This document shows positions 29,840 to 43,700 of a stretch of DNA of 64,000 bases, in pieces (positions within the stretch are counted from its first letter, which is position 1; the number at the start of each line of letters is the position of its first letter). Origin of the DNA: Sabellastarte sp. h YS-2021 (Eukaryota; Annelida; Polychaeta; Sabellida; Sabellidae); NCBI GenBank assembly GCA_964017235.1, contig OZ024928.1:3968001-4032000 (forward strand), given 5' to 3'. The position numbers were made by a program, and so were the translations under genes. The notes beneath the pieces were generated by a model that had not been told where the DNA came from, ran no database searches, and saw nothing but the letters and a program-made list of their open reading frames with translations.

Positions 29840-31830
29840 AAACATATTCAACTCATCTTTGTAAATTTTGGTGTGAAGGTTTGTAGGGTCAATTGCTTGC
29901 TTGGTATTGTTCTTGATGGTAATAGCTTTAACCTTCTGAGTAATAGCTACGTAGCAAAAAACATAAATATGTCTATCTCCTTAACCGTGCGTGATAGAGC
30001 GATTTCTTTGAAACTTTCAACCCACAGGGTATCTTAGCAAACTACTCTTTTTCCTCTTCCCAAAAATGGAAAAAAACAAATTTGCTTCCATCTCCTTAGC
30101 CATTTGAGATTTCGACAAAATTTTGGATATCTGCAGAGTCTACTGGCGACTTTTCACAAAAATCACTTTCCCGCCACTTTTTGCGGCCATCTTGAATTTC
30201 TGCGCAAAATGCATAAGCGCATTTATCTTGGAAACGGTGCAAGATAGAGCGATTTCAACTAAATTTTTGGCAACTTTTCCCAAAAATTGCTTTTTTGCCA
30301 TTTTTGGCAAAAAAAATCTGAATTTCTGCGTAAAACGCAAAAACGCATTTATCTTGGAAACAGTGTGAGATACAGCAATTTCGATGAGTTTTGACCCACA
30401 AGGTATCTGCTGAGTGTACTGGCAACATTTCACAAAAATGGTTTTCATGCACTTTTTGGCAGCCATCTTGAATTTTTGTGTAAAACGCAAAAACTCATTT
30501 ATCTTGGAAACAGTGCGAGATAGAGCAATTTTGACCAAATTTTTGACCCACATGGTATATGCAGAGCCTGCTGGCGACTTTTCCCAAAAATCACTTTTCC
30601 GCCATTTTGGGCGGCCATCTTGAATTTCTGTGTATAATGCAAAAACGCTTTTATCTCGAAAACGGTGCGAAATCTTGAATTTCTGTGTAAAAATGAAAAA
30701 AAATACACATTCATCTACTGGCGACTTTACCAAAAATTCGTTTTCCTGCCAAGAGCCAATTTTGAACCCTGTGGGTACTACTAGAGAAGTTACATGTAGT
30801 GCCTCTGAAAAATGTTGAATTTCCCAAATTTTGGCCACCATCTTAAATTTTGGCGGAAATTGAAAATGTCATTTATCTCAAAAAACCTTAGAGATAGAGT
30901 GATTTCAAGCAATGTTTGGACCCTTTGGGTACTAGAGACCTTAGATATAGTGCCTGTGAAAAAAGTTGAATTTCCAGAATTTTGTCCACCATCTTGAATT
31001 TTGGTGGAAATTGAAAATGTCGTGTATCTCAAAAACTGGGGTTGGGGTCAAATCCTTTGAGGATTTGGATTTGAAGGATTTAAATCCTTTTTTCAAAGGA
31101 TTTGAAATCATTTCGCTAAAAAAGGATTTTGGATTTGGAATTGATTTAAATCCTTTTGTTTTTGGGCAAAATCCTTTTGGTTCTTAAAATCCTTTAAATT
31201 TTAAGAGTAAAGTGTATCTATTTTTAATATATAATGTATTAAATTAAATGTTTCTTTGCCCTTTTCTTAAATTATGTTAACAAATTCTAGTAATCGTGTG
31301 CAGGGTGCAAGTATCCCAACAAAATACAATTACACGGGTGGACACAAAGATAAACGGTCTTCCTTTTATCAAAAGGAATTGGATTTGGATTTAAATCCTT
31401 TTGAAAAAGAAAGGATTTGATTTGGATTTGAAAAATTTCAAAGGATTTGGATTAAAATCCTTTTTCAAGGATTTGACCCCAGCCCTGTCAAAAACTGTAA
31501 GGGATAGAGCAATTTCAAGCTAATTTTTGACCATTTGGATATTAGAGATCTTTGGTATATTGCCTCTGAAAAATGTCAAATTTAGCCCACCGTCTTCAAT
31601 TTTGTCGGAAATCAAAATTGTTGTTTATCGCAAAAACCTTTAGAGACACAGTGATTTTGAGGAAATTTTGAACCAATGCAAAAAGGCACGAAGCTGAAAT
31701 AATTTACATGTATACTAATGAATGTTTAAGCATCGTTGATATATTTTACAAATGAAAGAGGGCCTTGTAAGACTACTGTAATGTTCATGGGGTGAACATT
31801 ACACATGATAATGTGTGTTCTATGCTATCC
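29840..31830 (+). repeat. Diverged satellite-bearing element, GTCCACCCC family, copy 2
   Basis: It has the same order as 21517-23321: a head module (TTTGTAAATTTTGGTGTGAA, GAGTAATAGCTACG), satellite-like units with CCGTGCGTGATAGAGCGATT and GGCCATCTTGAATTT, a tail module ACCAATGCAAAAAGGCACGA, then GGGGTGAACATTA and the identical hairpin ACACATGATAATGTGT (31801-31816). Units are much more diverged than in copy 1. No matching head hairpin was found. A hAT-like element (31037-31487) is inserted in it. Confidence 0.6.
31037..31487. mobile_element. hAT-like MITE of AAATCCTTT-rich sequence, TSD TCAAAAAC
   Basis: A perfect 8-bp duplication TCAAAAAC flanks it (31029-31036 and 31488-31495). The termini TGGGGTTGGGGTC and GACCCCAGCCCTG are inverted repeats (10 of 13). 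The interior is built of AAATCCTTT/AAAGGATTT words on both strands, so it can fold extensively. It splits a satellite unit. Confidence 0.85.
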
Positions 31831-31879
31831 TGTTTCTTTTCATATGTTTCAGCTACTTGTAACAGGGCATCCTATTTCT

Positions 31880-33840
31880 AGTTTTGTGTTTTCATTCTAT
31901 CACAAATTGAGACTGCAATCGGGTCCACTTGATGTCACGTGATTTTAATGGTATCACAATATCCGGAGTGGTAGTGACATCAATACTTTGAATATCTGAT
32001 TATTATGGAAACTGTATGTCTGGACGAACTACTGCACACAGCTGTGCGATTCACTCATGTGCATGAATGAGGAGGGGTGAAAGTATTGTAATCAGGTTTA
32101 TCTGTCTCTCCGTGGGCATGACTTGAACTCTATACATCGGATCTGGGTCGTATTTTCACGCAAAGTGAGGTCTACCGTCTACTTGTGGCTTTTCTCCTTC
32201 AAGATGATCTGGATTTTGGTGTAGTCTCCAGATTTTTTTTTTTGTTTGTTTGTTTGTTTTTGGCTGATTATTCATAAATATTTTGTACCAATTTGACAGA
32301 TTAAATACAAAAGACAGAAAGGTGTATAGCAAAGTCATAAAGTGCAAACCCATTAAATCTGGGGAAAAAATAAGATCATAGTGATGGTCACTCTTTAGAT
32401 AGCCAGCATCGAATGAATTCACCAAGGATGTATATGTGGCCATATTCATTTTATGGGGGGGGGGGGGGGGGGGCTTTTTTCCCAGCATTATCCACAGGAG
32501 AGGGTTTATGTATCCCCAGCCACTGCTTGTTGGTAATTTAAAACCTGTGACCAAATAGTCACCTGTTCAAAGAGTAGAAATATTGATTCAATGTAAATAA
32601 CCACCGCACATATGGGCCCAAAAGATGATTGACAGCTTTGTCTGGAACTTTGAAAAAATTGAATTAAAATCATAAAACCCATTGATTTATTGCTTCATAC
32701 TGTACATTGTATTTTTTAACATGTGCTCGTCAACATTAACAGGTGGGCTTCTTTATCTCAGCAGAAATTTACACTGAAAAGGTTTTTCAAACTGGTAGAA
32801 ACTAAACAAAAACAAAACAAGCCAATTCTATTTGTGAGACCTTAACTATAAATAAGACTTAAATAAATATCAACTACACACTACAAACAACACACAACCT
32901 ACATACCCAACAGTTAAATGCAATATGTATCACTCAATTTCAAGTTGGTTTAAACAGAATTAATAGGAAAAACCATTATTTTACCTTTAATTATAGAGAA
33001 CATCATTATCAATTTTTGGTTGGAAATTTGGAACAAAAATTTTGAAAAACTGGCTAAACATGACTGAAAAAACATTTCAAGAAGACCAGATTCTGAACTG
33101 ACTTACTAGTGTGAAAGTTTTCATAAATTTTATACTGAATTTAATTTTATTACGATACTTGCGTTACCCCATGTTTAAATTTTATCCTAAAGTTTCCTGA
33201 AAATCTGTTTTAGAATGAATATCTGCACAGAATATGCATTACATATGTAGACCTACCAAGCTTCAAACTTCCCACTCCAAGAAGGTAACATTCAAAATAC
33301 TGTGAAATTTCTTGTCAGTTCAGCTCACTGATGCTCCAAATTCATTCAAATACCATGTCGTCTACTTCTTGCCATCTTAACACCAACACTCATTCTGTTC
33401 CTTTATACTTAGGTCTGTGCTTTGTGGTAGGGGGCCAATTTCAAACAGAAATGATTTCCCACCCTTTAAGAAGCCCTCTGGAAGCTTACTATCTGTACTA
33501 TTGGACATGTACAGTGTATGTACTGTTATCACATGTTTCTATCAAAACAAACCCATCCTAACGGGCACAGAGCCAGCACAAACATGGATTTTATCTACTA
33601 CATGTGCAGATTCACCTGCTTCAGGTTATAGCATCAATGTGTTACACAAGAGAACTTAATGACAAGTGACGACTGGATAACAGAGGCTCTTACTGTAAAC
33701 AGTACAGGGATTCTTATCAACAACGAAAAGAGATTCATTGAGGGCCCATCACACTACAGGCGATATAACCTGTGGTTATATGTATTAGACAAAACGCCCC
33801 TGTCCTTTAACTACCATCTGACGTCCTTATGTGAACTTGT
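31880..33840. other. Intergenic DNA, no gene recognised
   Basis: AT-rich sequence with a G run at about 32455-32473 and a TTTG repeat near 32240. No supported exon, RNA gene or complete mobile element was seen. Confidence 0.4.
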
Positions 33841-33841
33841 G

Positions 33842-34090
33842 GTAGAGTAAGAAATCTAAAATTCGCCAGGAATCAAAAATTCGCCACCTCTAAAACCTTA
33901 GTTAATTTTATGAAGAAAATGATGTTTTTGTCTAAAAATTGGTATTTTTCAGTTCCAAAAGCCTTAACTTACTATACAGTCAACAAGTCTCACCACAATT
34001 CATTTATTTTATTAGTATTTTCACATGTGGCGAATTTCAGATATGTGGCGAATTTCAGATATGTGGCGAATTTCAGATTTCTTACTCTAC
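33842..34090. mobile_element. Short inverted-repeat element (MITE)
   Basis: GTAGAGTAAGAAATCT with AAAATTCGCCA at the left is inverted at the right as GGCGAATTTCAGATTT with CTTACTCTAC. Just inside the right end, TGTGGCGAATTTCAGATA is repeated in tandem three times. No clear target duplication. Confidence 0.55.
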
Positions 34091-35065
34091 AGTGGCCTGC
34101 TGTCCCATTCCTTGAACATTCATGTTTAAAATGTTTAACATTTCCATCTCTGAATTTCTCACCATGACATTCGGCAGATACATTTTTGATAACTGAAGGC
34201 GACATCTGCAGGTTTTTATAAAGTTGTCACTTAGTCATGTTTCGATAGCACAAGTTCGTCTGACGGCTACCAAAGGTGAGTTGAGATTAACGAAGGTTGC
34301 CTTTTGTTGAGCAGTGTTTGTACTACTGTCATTCTACTGTTATTCACGGTTACACACCATGTCCCATTAGCGACCATGTGATACCTTATGGGTACACCAA
34401 ATCTTGGAAGATAAGAGGGGTACTGGGAGGTGGTACTGCCTCCGAGTAAAACTTCTAACGGCGGGGTATACCACCCATAGTGTGAATGGGGAATAAGAAA
34501 GGCACAAAGCAAAAACACAGACATAGCTAATTACAGAAAAAAACACTCTACAATATTTGTGTTATGTGACATACAGATAACACCTTAACTTAAAATATAA
34601 TTACACAAGAACAAATTACTGCCATCAAAGAAAGAGTTTATGCTCTTCACTTTTGCAAACCTACAACCTTTCTGGTTATTGAAAACAACAATATATCAGG
34701 CTTTGTAATGGCTGTCATCAAAGCAATAAAAAAACAAACAAATTTGGTTTAATATCTCAAATTTTTAATTTATAACCGAGGCTCTGATAGATTACTACAT
34801 CACCCAAAAACAATCGAAATACAGTGAGAAACCAAATACAAAGTAGTGAAGTGGGTAACTGAAAGTCTATTAAAATACAGTTTAAATCAAACTGCCTGGA
34901 AAAACTTTTGCATTAATCTGTCTGTATACCAAGAAAATATCAAAGTTCCCGATTTTCCTATTTCCTTAAATACAGAGTCGTTTTTAAAAGATCATGCCGT
35001 GGAACAGGCTATGTACTATCTGACTGCTCTTGCTTCACACATATTTGACATTTTAGTTTCACTAT
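34091..35065. other. Intergenic DNA, no gene recognised
   Basis: One short minus-strand frame (34524-34267) begins with a hydrophobic stretch (MSVFLLCAFLIPHSH), but there is no splice, homology or repeat support. It is best left unannotated. Confidence 0.35.
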
Positions 35066-35069
35066 TATG

Positions 35070-35589
35070 TTTACATCATAGAAACATTTATATAGTGCAA
35101 AATTAATACAGCATCCTGTAATGTGCTCGAGATCAAAAAGGGAAAGTCCAGGGATGTATAAGGTCGAGATCCAAATTAGAGTCCATCAGGGAGATGTACT
35201 AGGGTGTGCTGTGATCGGACTGATTGTGGGAGTCTGTTCCATTCAGCAGGGGAAGCCATTGTAAAACCTTGCCTACCAATGGCCTTTCTAGGATGAACTG
35301 AAGAAAGAGATAGCTGATTTCCACAAGTTAGGCTACTGGTTTTGATCAAGGATGATAAGTATGTCGGTTGGGAGAATTTGATGGCCTTCAAAGTAATTAG
35401 ATTATGTTTAAACAAGATGCAGTATGTAATAGGGAGCCAGTGTAGTTTTTGAAGAAAGGGAGTGACATGACTAGTTCTATCAAGTCTAAAAACAATTCTG
35501 CAAAGGGCATTTTGAATCTTTTGGAGTTTAGCCACATTATATTTACTTTCACCATAGAGTAGGGATGTTAACTGCACTGGTAGTTCCAC
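35070..35589 (-). mobile_element. LINE (L2/CR1 type) 3' end, strongly 5'-truncated
   Basis: The minus strand encodes the ORF2 C-terminal region (LLYGESKYNVAKLQKIQN, ALCRIVFRLDRTSHVTPF, LQKLHWLPI, PRKAIGRQGFTMASPAEWNR), followed by a 3' UTR ending near 35070. It is closely similar to the 3' part of 5030-7435. Similarity ends abruptly near 35573, as expected for 5' truncation. Confidence 0.85.
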
Positions 35590-37085
35590 TTCAGTATAAC
35601 TACAATGTGATTACCCAGCTACAGTTCAGACTCGTTAAACATGGAGTTTATTAACTTCAAAACATTCACAAATATATTTCTGCTTACAGATTATGTCTCA
35701 TGTACACCCATGGTCAAGTTTCACTTTATCACTGATAAGTGTAGTAAATAATATATTTTGCTTATTTCAAGACCCTAGAAACCTTTTTTTTACATTTCTG
35801 GTCTCACAATCCAAAAGTAAAAGGTAATAGGTTAATCTCCATAACATGAACTCTGTTGAATAGAAACTCCCTTTTTCAGTAGAATTAAAATCTGAGCTTC
35901 AGATTGCCTTTTCAAAGTTGATAACTTGATAATTACCCTGTTATCATCAATGCCTGGTTAAACAGAAGTCCCTTGAGACTCAATGACACAGAGCTCATCC
36001 CTTGCACAGAATCTTACAAAATATTGTATCAAATGCCCATAGAAATAAACCTTTACAAATATCCATATTTCTCTCTCTCACTGGACAAGTTATTTCAGAC
36101 AGTGTTCATTCTATACAACACTTTACAAACTGTGTAAATACAACTGTAAACACTATTTTCATTCCAGATACATCAAAGATAAAGCGACCGGGCTAAAATT
36201 ACCAAAATTACAACATTATCAACCTTCCCTGTACATTACAGAGTAACTATGTCCATAACTTATCTAATTTGTAACATCACTTTTAACAGGTTATATTGCT
36301 GAACATCTCAATGGATAATTGATGAAAATGGAGGAAAGCTATTTACACTACCTGTTGGTCACAATGACCTTTAACCTCAGAGGAGGGAAATGAGTGTATT
36401 AACCACTACAACAATCACTCACATCTCCAAACGCCAGCCCTCTCCATTTTACAGATTAAATAACATTACATACAGTTATGTATGAGATTATTGTGTGTAC
36501 ACCACCATCTTTTGGACGGTTAAACAAGTAAGAAAAAAAACTAGATTTCCTTCACAACACTGCAAGCACTGACAAACTGGTATTTTCATGTTATTGTTCC
36601 TGTTTTTTTATTTCTTTTACTGCTTTATAGCAGTTCAGTTCTGGCTGAAATGTACCCATTCAAAAACACCTACAGTACCAGTCTCGGTGACACGACTGCT
36701 TCAAATCCACCCAATATCCATCAGCCCTTCAAATGTTAAAGTTATTGTATGAAACCACTTTCCCCCCATTCTCAAATGTAATGCCCATATTATACACTAA
36801 CTTCTCAACCCCAATATATATCACATACCAGACCATAGCCCCCTTACATAACACGCTCGACCATACTCCACTTAAAGGCCATACACCAGACCACACTGCC
36901 TACCAAATATTGTACAATAAATGATATTCCACCAAATGTTACACACCAAAACCATAGCTTTAAGCCAATCTGTACAACCCAAATATCTATCATAAACTTA
37001 CACTTCTAACTCTGTATCCTCCAGTATCACCTTAACATTTTCCCCTGTACCTATGACGTCTGTATCTACTTGTACTGTTTCCCCT
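35590..37085. other. Intergenic DNA / possible 3' flank of the right gene
   Basis: No gene or element recognised. A TTTATT at about 36608 (AATAAA on the minus strand) could be a poly(A) signal of the right gene, but many such matches exist. Confidence 0.3.
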
Positions 37086-37093
37086 GTACCTAT

Positions 37094-37488
37094 TGGGGGT
37101 GTTGCGGTAGTACCAGTATTGTCGGTACGGTAAATAAATTATTGCAAACTGCCATAAAGTTCAGCTACTGGTTTTCCACTTCAATGTAACATAGCTTATT
37201 TAGCCTTACATATAAGACGAATAATAATTGCAAATTTTACAGTAAAACATTGTTATGATAGCCATAATGAGCGATATTAGGGAGCCACAGGGTTACCCCT
37301 GAACTCTTTCACTGTTTAGCCAATCAAATTCACCGACACATCCTTGTCATGCTAGAATTCCTGTTTTACAATATTGAAAACTATTTAGTTCTCACATTTT
37401 GTTAAATAAGAGATGGTTCACCGGTAACCGATCGGGAAGAACAAGACGTTAAACCATAAGGAAAAAATCGCTACCACAACACCCCCCA
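37094..37488. mobile_element. hAT-like MITE, TSD GTACCTAT
   Basis: A perfect 8-bp duplication GTACCTAT flanks it (37086-37093 and 37489-37496). Termini TGGGGGTGTTGCGGTAG and its near inverse ending CTACCACAACACCCCCCA. The interior holds AGCCAATCAAATTCACCGAC and TTGTCATGCTAGAATTC, similar to part of the repeats at 28327 and 63155. It lies just downstream of the right gene's stop codon. Confidence 0.8.
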
Positions 37489-37605
37489 GTACCTATTATC
37501 CCAAAAACTCCTTGTAATGTTACCCCTGTACCTTCCTTTATGACCCCACATTGTTATCCCTTTATCCACCTTGTTTCTGTTACCACTGTGTCTTCCTGTA
37601 TGACC

Positions 37606-37782
37606 TCACACTGCGGAACCCATAGCTCCCACCCCATACTCTCTCCTGCCCATGGGTGGGATGCACACAGCCTCACTGAACTTTGCATTGAGTTGCTGCA
37701 TCTCCTCTCTGAAGGAATCCTGCTTGCTGTCTATCTCTTCCTGTAAATCCCGCACCATGTGCCAGAGTGTGTCTATCTCAGA
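37606..37782 (-). CDS. Right gene, terminal coding exon
   Basis: The acceptor is TGTTTTCAG before 37782. It encodes SEIDTLWHMVRDLQEEIDSK and QDSFREEMQQLNAKFSEAV, a clear coiled coil, then CIPPMGRREYGVGAMGSAV and TGA (37608-37606). Confidence 0.8.
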   Translation of the reverse strand, partial: SEIDTLWHMVRDLQEEIDSKQDSFREEMQQLNAKFSEAVCIPPMGRREYGVGAMGSAV

Positions 37783-40700
37783 CTGAAAACACAGACCAGA
37801 CATATTGCATAACAATAAGTTATACACCACCCTCCACAGGATGTCCAACAGAAAGCATGTGTCAAACACTGGAGAAACTATAGAGCCTACCTGACATAAA
37901 AGTATCATATTCCATACCATATTCAAGGTTCACAGACTGAAAAGATACTGGGGGCTTAGTTTGTAATCAAACACAAAACCTCAGGAATCCTGCAAATAGT
38001 TCCAAATCAAAACAGAAACAACTAAACAGGTACCTCAGTTGGGAAAATCTGTTACTTATAAAGGGCATCCAAATCTGTAACAAAGAATGATCACAATATT
38101 TGTCCTTTACTTTGCTTGCATAAGCATTTGATTTTGATTTTTACTAGGGCTGTGACGGGTGCTGAAAAACGGCACCGAGTACTCGCCCTCCGACAACCTG
38201 CCCGAATTCAAGTAACCGCGAGATTTAGTACCTACCATTAGAAGTCTTCTATAAACAAATAGTCGGTTCCGGAAACGAAACTTTTGAAGAAAAACGTCTT
38301 CTATTAGACCAGATATTATAGAATATGGAGTAAATTATACGTTTTCAAGCAAAAATAACAAGTTTAATTGATATTATGTGACTGTAATGCTGAAATGTAG
38401 CATATTTTACACAAGCATTTCATTACGTGGGCGATAAAACAATACATCCCTAACCGAGTACTCAAAATGGACTCGAGTACTAGCAAAGATTGTCTCGTCT
38501 ATCGAGGCTCGAGTACCCGTTCGCAGCCCTAATTTTTACCTGAGAGTCAAATGTAAGACCTTTGATTTGGCTAAGATTAGGGCTTAAGTGGATTTCAGAA
38601 AAGGGGCCTTAGCTAAGACCAAGAGAAGACTGGTAGATCAAATAGCCCCAGAGATTTTCTGTGTCATGTGATTCTTTATTTTCACCCGAAAGTACTGGTG
38701 ACATATATCTTTTGTTTGAAGCATTTAACCCACATAGTTTAATCAATGTTAAGACCAAGACTTAGCCAAAGACTTAGATGCCATGTGAAATCCAATAAGT
38801 ATAAGACCACAGATTTAGCCATAGTTTAATTAAATTAAAAGCTGCCTTAACTTTTAGTCAAAAGTTTGTGTTAAGTCCTTCTGTGAAATTGGCGTGGTAT
38901 CCAAAACAGGAAATATTTAACAACAAGTGCATAAAATAATGCAAATAATGCTAAATATTCTGTATTTTGGTTTTATCAGCATACCATGACTTAATATCCC
39001 AAACGTCTACTTTTACTCACAAACAAGACCACTGCCGTGGTATGATCTCCCGACGCACTACATCAAAAAGTAGGTGAACAACATATTTGACAAAACTCCT
39101 TTAAATTGAATAGTTTTCAAATGAAAGGACATAAGCAATAAAGTCATAAAAACATTGAAAAGGCCAAGGAGAAACAACCAGTGTGATGTACAGCCCTTTA
39201 TAAAAGCGTGACACACACTCAATAGCATTTACTCATTTTCAGTAGGTGAGTAATTAGCTACGAGTCTGAAACTTCACCATGTGAAAGCTCTCCTAAAAGT
39301 AGATGAATGACTTAAAAAGTAGATGAACAATTTATTTGAGAGAAATTGTGTAGCTGCAATACTTTTGAAGATATAAGGCATTTATTCATTATGGTTATCA
39401 TTAAAAATTGACAAAGTAGCTATTACGGTTTGCGAGATATTAGTCATTTTTCACATTTTCACCAAAAGTAGCAATAAAGTAGCCATTACTCACTTGTACA
39501 TTGAGCAACAGTTGTGAAACTTAAATATGTTACAGTTCACAAAAAAGTAGATGAACAACTTATTTGAGAGAAATTGTGTAGCCGCAATACTTTTGAAGAT
39601 ATAAGGCATTTACTCATTATGGTTATCATTAAAAATTGACAAAGTAGCTATTACTCACTTAGCTATGGAGATACACTTCCAAACTAGTGACCATGTTGTA
39701 GCTGTGGAGATAGTAGCTGAACAACATATTGGAACAAAATTGTGTAGCTGCAATACTTTTGAAGATATAACCCATTTACTCATTATGGTTATCATTAAAG
39801 TAGCTATTACTCAGTTAGCTATGGAGTTACAGCTGTGAAAATTCACAATACAGTATATCCAAAAGATAGGTGAACAACATATTCGACAAAAATCCTCTAT
39901 ATTCAATAGCTTTTGAGTTATAAGTGACTTGCTCAATGGTCAAATGTTAAACTTAGTATAGCTATTACTCCGTTAGCTATGGTGCTACACCTTGGACACC
40001 TCACCATGATATAGTACATGAAGGAGTTGTTGAACAACATATTTCAGGCCAATATTGTAAGTAACAGTTACAAAGACAAAATCAATTTACTCATTTTGCT
40101 CATTGTTAATAACAGAAAATAGCTATTACTCACTTAGCTATGAAGATAGAACCCTAAAAATGGTACCATCTTGTAGGCATGGAGAAAGTAGCTGAACAAT
40201 GTATTTTACAGAAACACTCTAAATGCAGTCGTTTTGGAGTTATGAGCACTTTACTCAAAGTAGCCACCATTGCTATTACTCACTTAGCTATGGTCCTAGG
40301 TGTGAAATAACAGCATCAAATGAAAGGACATAAGCAATAAGGTCATAAAAAACATTGAAAAGGCCAAGGAGAAACAACCAGTGTGATGTACAGCCCTTTA
40401 TAAAAGCGTGACACACACTCAATAACACACGAACACACGCACCCATGCACGGAATGCGTTTTATAATCTCCCGCCCGGCCGGCGGGAGATTATAAACCAC
40501 AATTTTGGTTGTAATTTACAGAGCTGAAACGATTATTCGTACTAATCGATTAGTAGGTTATCAAGGCACTAGTCGACGCCAATATTATGAAATCGGTTAA
40601 TTGTTTTCTTGTGTATATCAGCACATAACGATTATACGTGATCGTTGGAACTATGAGTATCTCAAGTTAAGACCTTAAAACGTATCAAATTAAAGTATTT

Positions 40701-43700
40701 TATATGCATTTTATTTTTAAAATATCAAAATATTACATTATTGGCCAATTTACCCAATAATCTGGTGAATTCTTCGCTTTTCAGCATCTCGCAATCCACC
40801 ATTTTGTTTGTTTACATCCGGAACACACACGTTTTCGGTATTCCTCATACATGCTAAATGTCAGAAACAATTAATCGGTTAGTCGACGGTTAATGCAAGA
40901 GACTACCCGGCTACCAAAACTTGCTAATCGTTTCAGCCTTAGTAATTTATGGCTCATGTACAGCCATGAAAGATCAGAGACCTAGGTGAATGCTAAACAT
41001 TTAACAAATTTGAATTTCACTGAATTTTTCTTTAACAGATCCAATTTTCACAATGGCTTTGATTGTGACACTATAACCTAACTCACGCAATGTGTTGAAT
41101 GCAATGTTAAACCACCATTTACTTGCTATCCACATTACACACAGCCCTCAAACCCCAAACGAGCCCGACTTACTTGTATGGACACTAGCTGGCCAGTTCC
41201 CTGTAATGCGTCAGATCCACTTCCTGTTTGTGCGGTGATGTTTACAGCAGTCCTATTGTCAGGCTTCTTGTGGAGAAACCTACAAGTTTTACAAAGTCAT
41301 TAAATACTTGTGCTGGGAATCACCTCCAATTTTCTAGATTTATTTAATCTCATACTTTGGAGACTAATGATTGTTGAATATATTATATGTATCATCAGAA
41401 ACATATTTCACAATAATTCTTCTGCTCATTTTCACTGAATTAAAATTCATGCAGACATGTATACATATCACAAGATAAAAGTTTTTGTGTTTACTTATGG
41501 TCTCATATATTTCTCAGCCCTTCCAGCATTGTTTCTTTAAATATTAATTTATTTTACTTTTTAATCATACAAAATGATGGATAATAAAAGTAAAACATCC
41601 CTGTACATGTCATTTGAGAAATTTTCTTACAATATTACATTACAAATTTGCAAATTTAATAAGTAAATTAAATTTTTATAAGTTAATACCCTATCCAATG
41701 GACAATAGCTTATCCGGTCGGCGCAGACCGGCCCGCCAAACGTCAGAAAAAGACGTCCTGTGTTTCCACCAGCAGGTCGGTCCGGAGCACTTGTGCACTC
41801 GCCAGGTGGCGTGTCGTACTTCCTTCTGTCTAGACAGCGTGACGTCATAGCATCTTTTTCGTTGTCTAAACTAATTAAACCCCTAGTAAAGTGCTAGCGG
41901 GGTCGGTGGGAGGGTCTTGCGTGTCCATTGGATAGGGTATTAACTTATAAAAATTTAATTTACTTATTAAATTTGCAATTTTATTGCGTTAATACATCCT
42001 ATCCAATGGACAATAGCTGAATGACTACCGCTTGGACGGCGGGCAAGTTACTAGGGACTTAAGAATTGAACTCAGGATAAAGAACCTACTGGCCCAGTCA
42101 GACTTAAAGTCAATGACCTTGTCGGCCATGGTTGAATATCATCATCCGGTTATCTAGAGTTTAACCGTCAGAATCAACCTCGTTCCTCCCCCCCCCCTCT
42201 TTTGTACAGACCTGCTCTGAGGTAGAGGATGAGAGGGATGAGTTCAGTCCTACAGCAGTAAAGACCTCCCGAAGGAAGCACATTCCATTTTTTTTTTTTT
42301 TTTTTTTTTTTTTGTTTGTAATTCTTAACTGTATATACACTATTTACAATTTTTACATCTACTCTAGGCCTTGGATTGTTGGTGGATCTGCTGAGCAGCC
42401 ACTACAGGGCCTAAATGGTAGAGCTCTGAATCCGCCCATGCCACATCCTTCAAATAGAATTGCGTGAAGGTATTATGTGATTTCCAGTGGCATGCAGACA
42501 ATATTTGCTCTAAGGACACTCCAGCCTGGAAGGCCTTAGAAGCTGCAAAGGCTCTAACATCATGAGCCTTGACTTGGTGTAGGGTGTGAGCCTGCTGATC
42601 AGAGAGCTCATAGCATAGGATCACAGTCTGCTTGATCCATGAGGAGATGGTGGCAGGGGAGATGTCTCTATCAAAACCTTTCTTGAAGGAGACAAAGACT
42701 AACTCTTTGTTTTGCCTGAGGTCAGAGGTCCTGTCCAAGTAGTAGCGTAAGGCTCTCACTGGACAAAGGGATCTGTCAGACTTGAGGGATCTATCCAGAG
42801 TAGGGGCCAGAGCCGGAATGACCACTGGGGCTATGCTCTCTGGGCCCTCCTTGGCCAGCTGGTTCTTGGAAAGAAAGCTGGGAGATGGAAAAAGAGATAC
42901 CTTAGACCAATCGGATTGGTGCCTGATATTCCTATGCTGCCATGCGTGGATCTCACTTCTTCTTTTCCCCGACCCTAAGGCTAAAAGGAAGACTGATTTG
43001 AAAGTAAGATGTTTCAAAGATGCTTCCTTAAGGGGCTCAAAGGGAGCCTTTGTTAGTTGGTGTAGTACTAGAGAGAGGTTCCACGAAGGTACTCCCCTCC
43101 TTCCTTTGGGTCTATCTCTGTGGAAACTGTCCAAGAGACGAGTGAGATTATCCTCCTTGCTGACATTGATTATAGTATTGCCCAGCTTATCAGCAATGGC
43201 AGACCTGTATCCATCAATGGTGCTTGGTTGTAACTTCCTGTCCTCAAAGAGGTATAAAAGGAAGTCAGCAATGGACTTCACAGATGGTGTTCTGAAGTCC
43301 ACCTGATTAGAGTCGCACCATTTTGTAAAAATGGCCCATTTTGCTTCATAGACTGATCTGGTTGAGCTCCTTTGAGGTGCCTCAATCCTTGCTGCCACTG
43401 CCTCAGAGAAGCCCTGTTCCTTAATCTTTGTGGCTCTAGGAGCCAAGCATGGAGGTTCAGGTTGGTCAGATTTCTGTGAGGGATCTGATTGAAGGGCTGC
43501 GTCAGCAGGTTGGGTAGATTGGGAAGGCTGAGGGGAATCTGGCTTGACATGGCCACCAGGTCCCAAAACCATGGCATGTTGGGCCAACCCGGAGCAATCA
43601 GAATGATTCTCTTGCAAGGGGAGTCCTGTAGCTTCTCCACCACTCTGCCCAAGATGGCCGTCGGTGGAAAGGCGTATGCATCCAGATCCTCCCATGGCAG

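Noticed and set aside
34267-34524. Small secreted-looking protein (MSVFLLCAFLIPHSH...)
   Set aside because: Single short frame in AT-rich intergenic DNA, no splice signals, repeats or homology that I can recognise.
37260-37380. Possible third copy of the TATTCTAACATGAC-ended repeat (TTGTCATGCTAGAATTC)
   Set aside because: It lies entirely within a hAT-like element with its own perfect target duplication, so it is more likely an internal similarity than a separate insertion.
42782-43306. 174-codon plus-strand frame inside DIRS B
   Set aside because: Antisense shadow of the recombinase gene, with no independent support.
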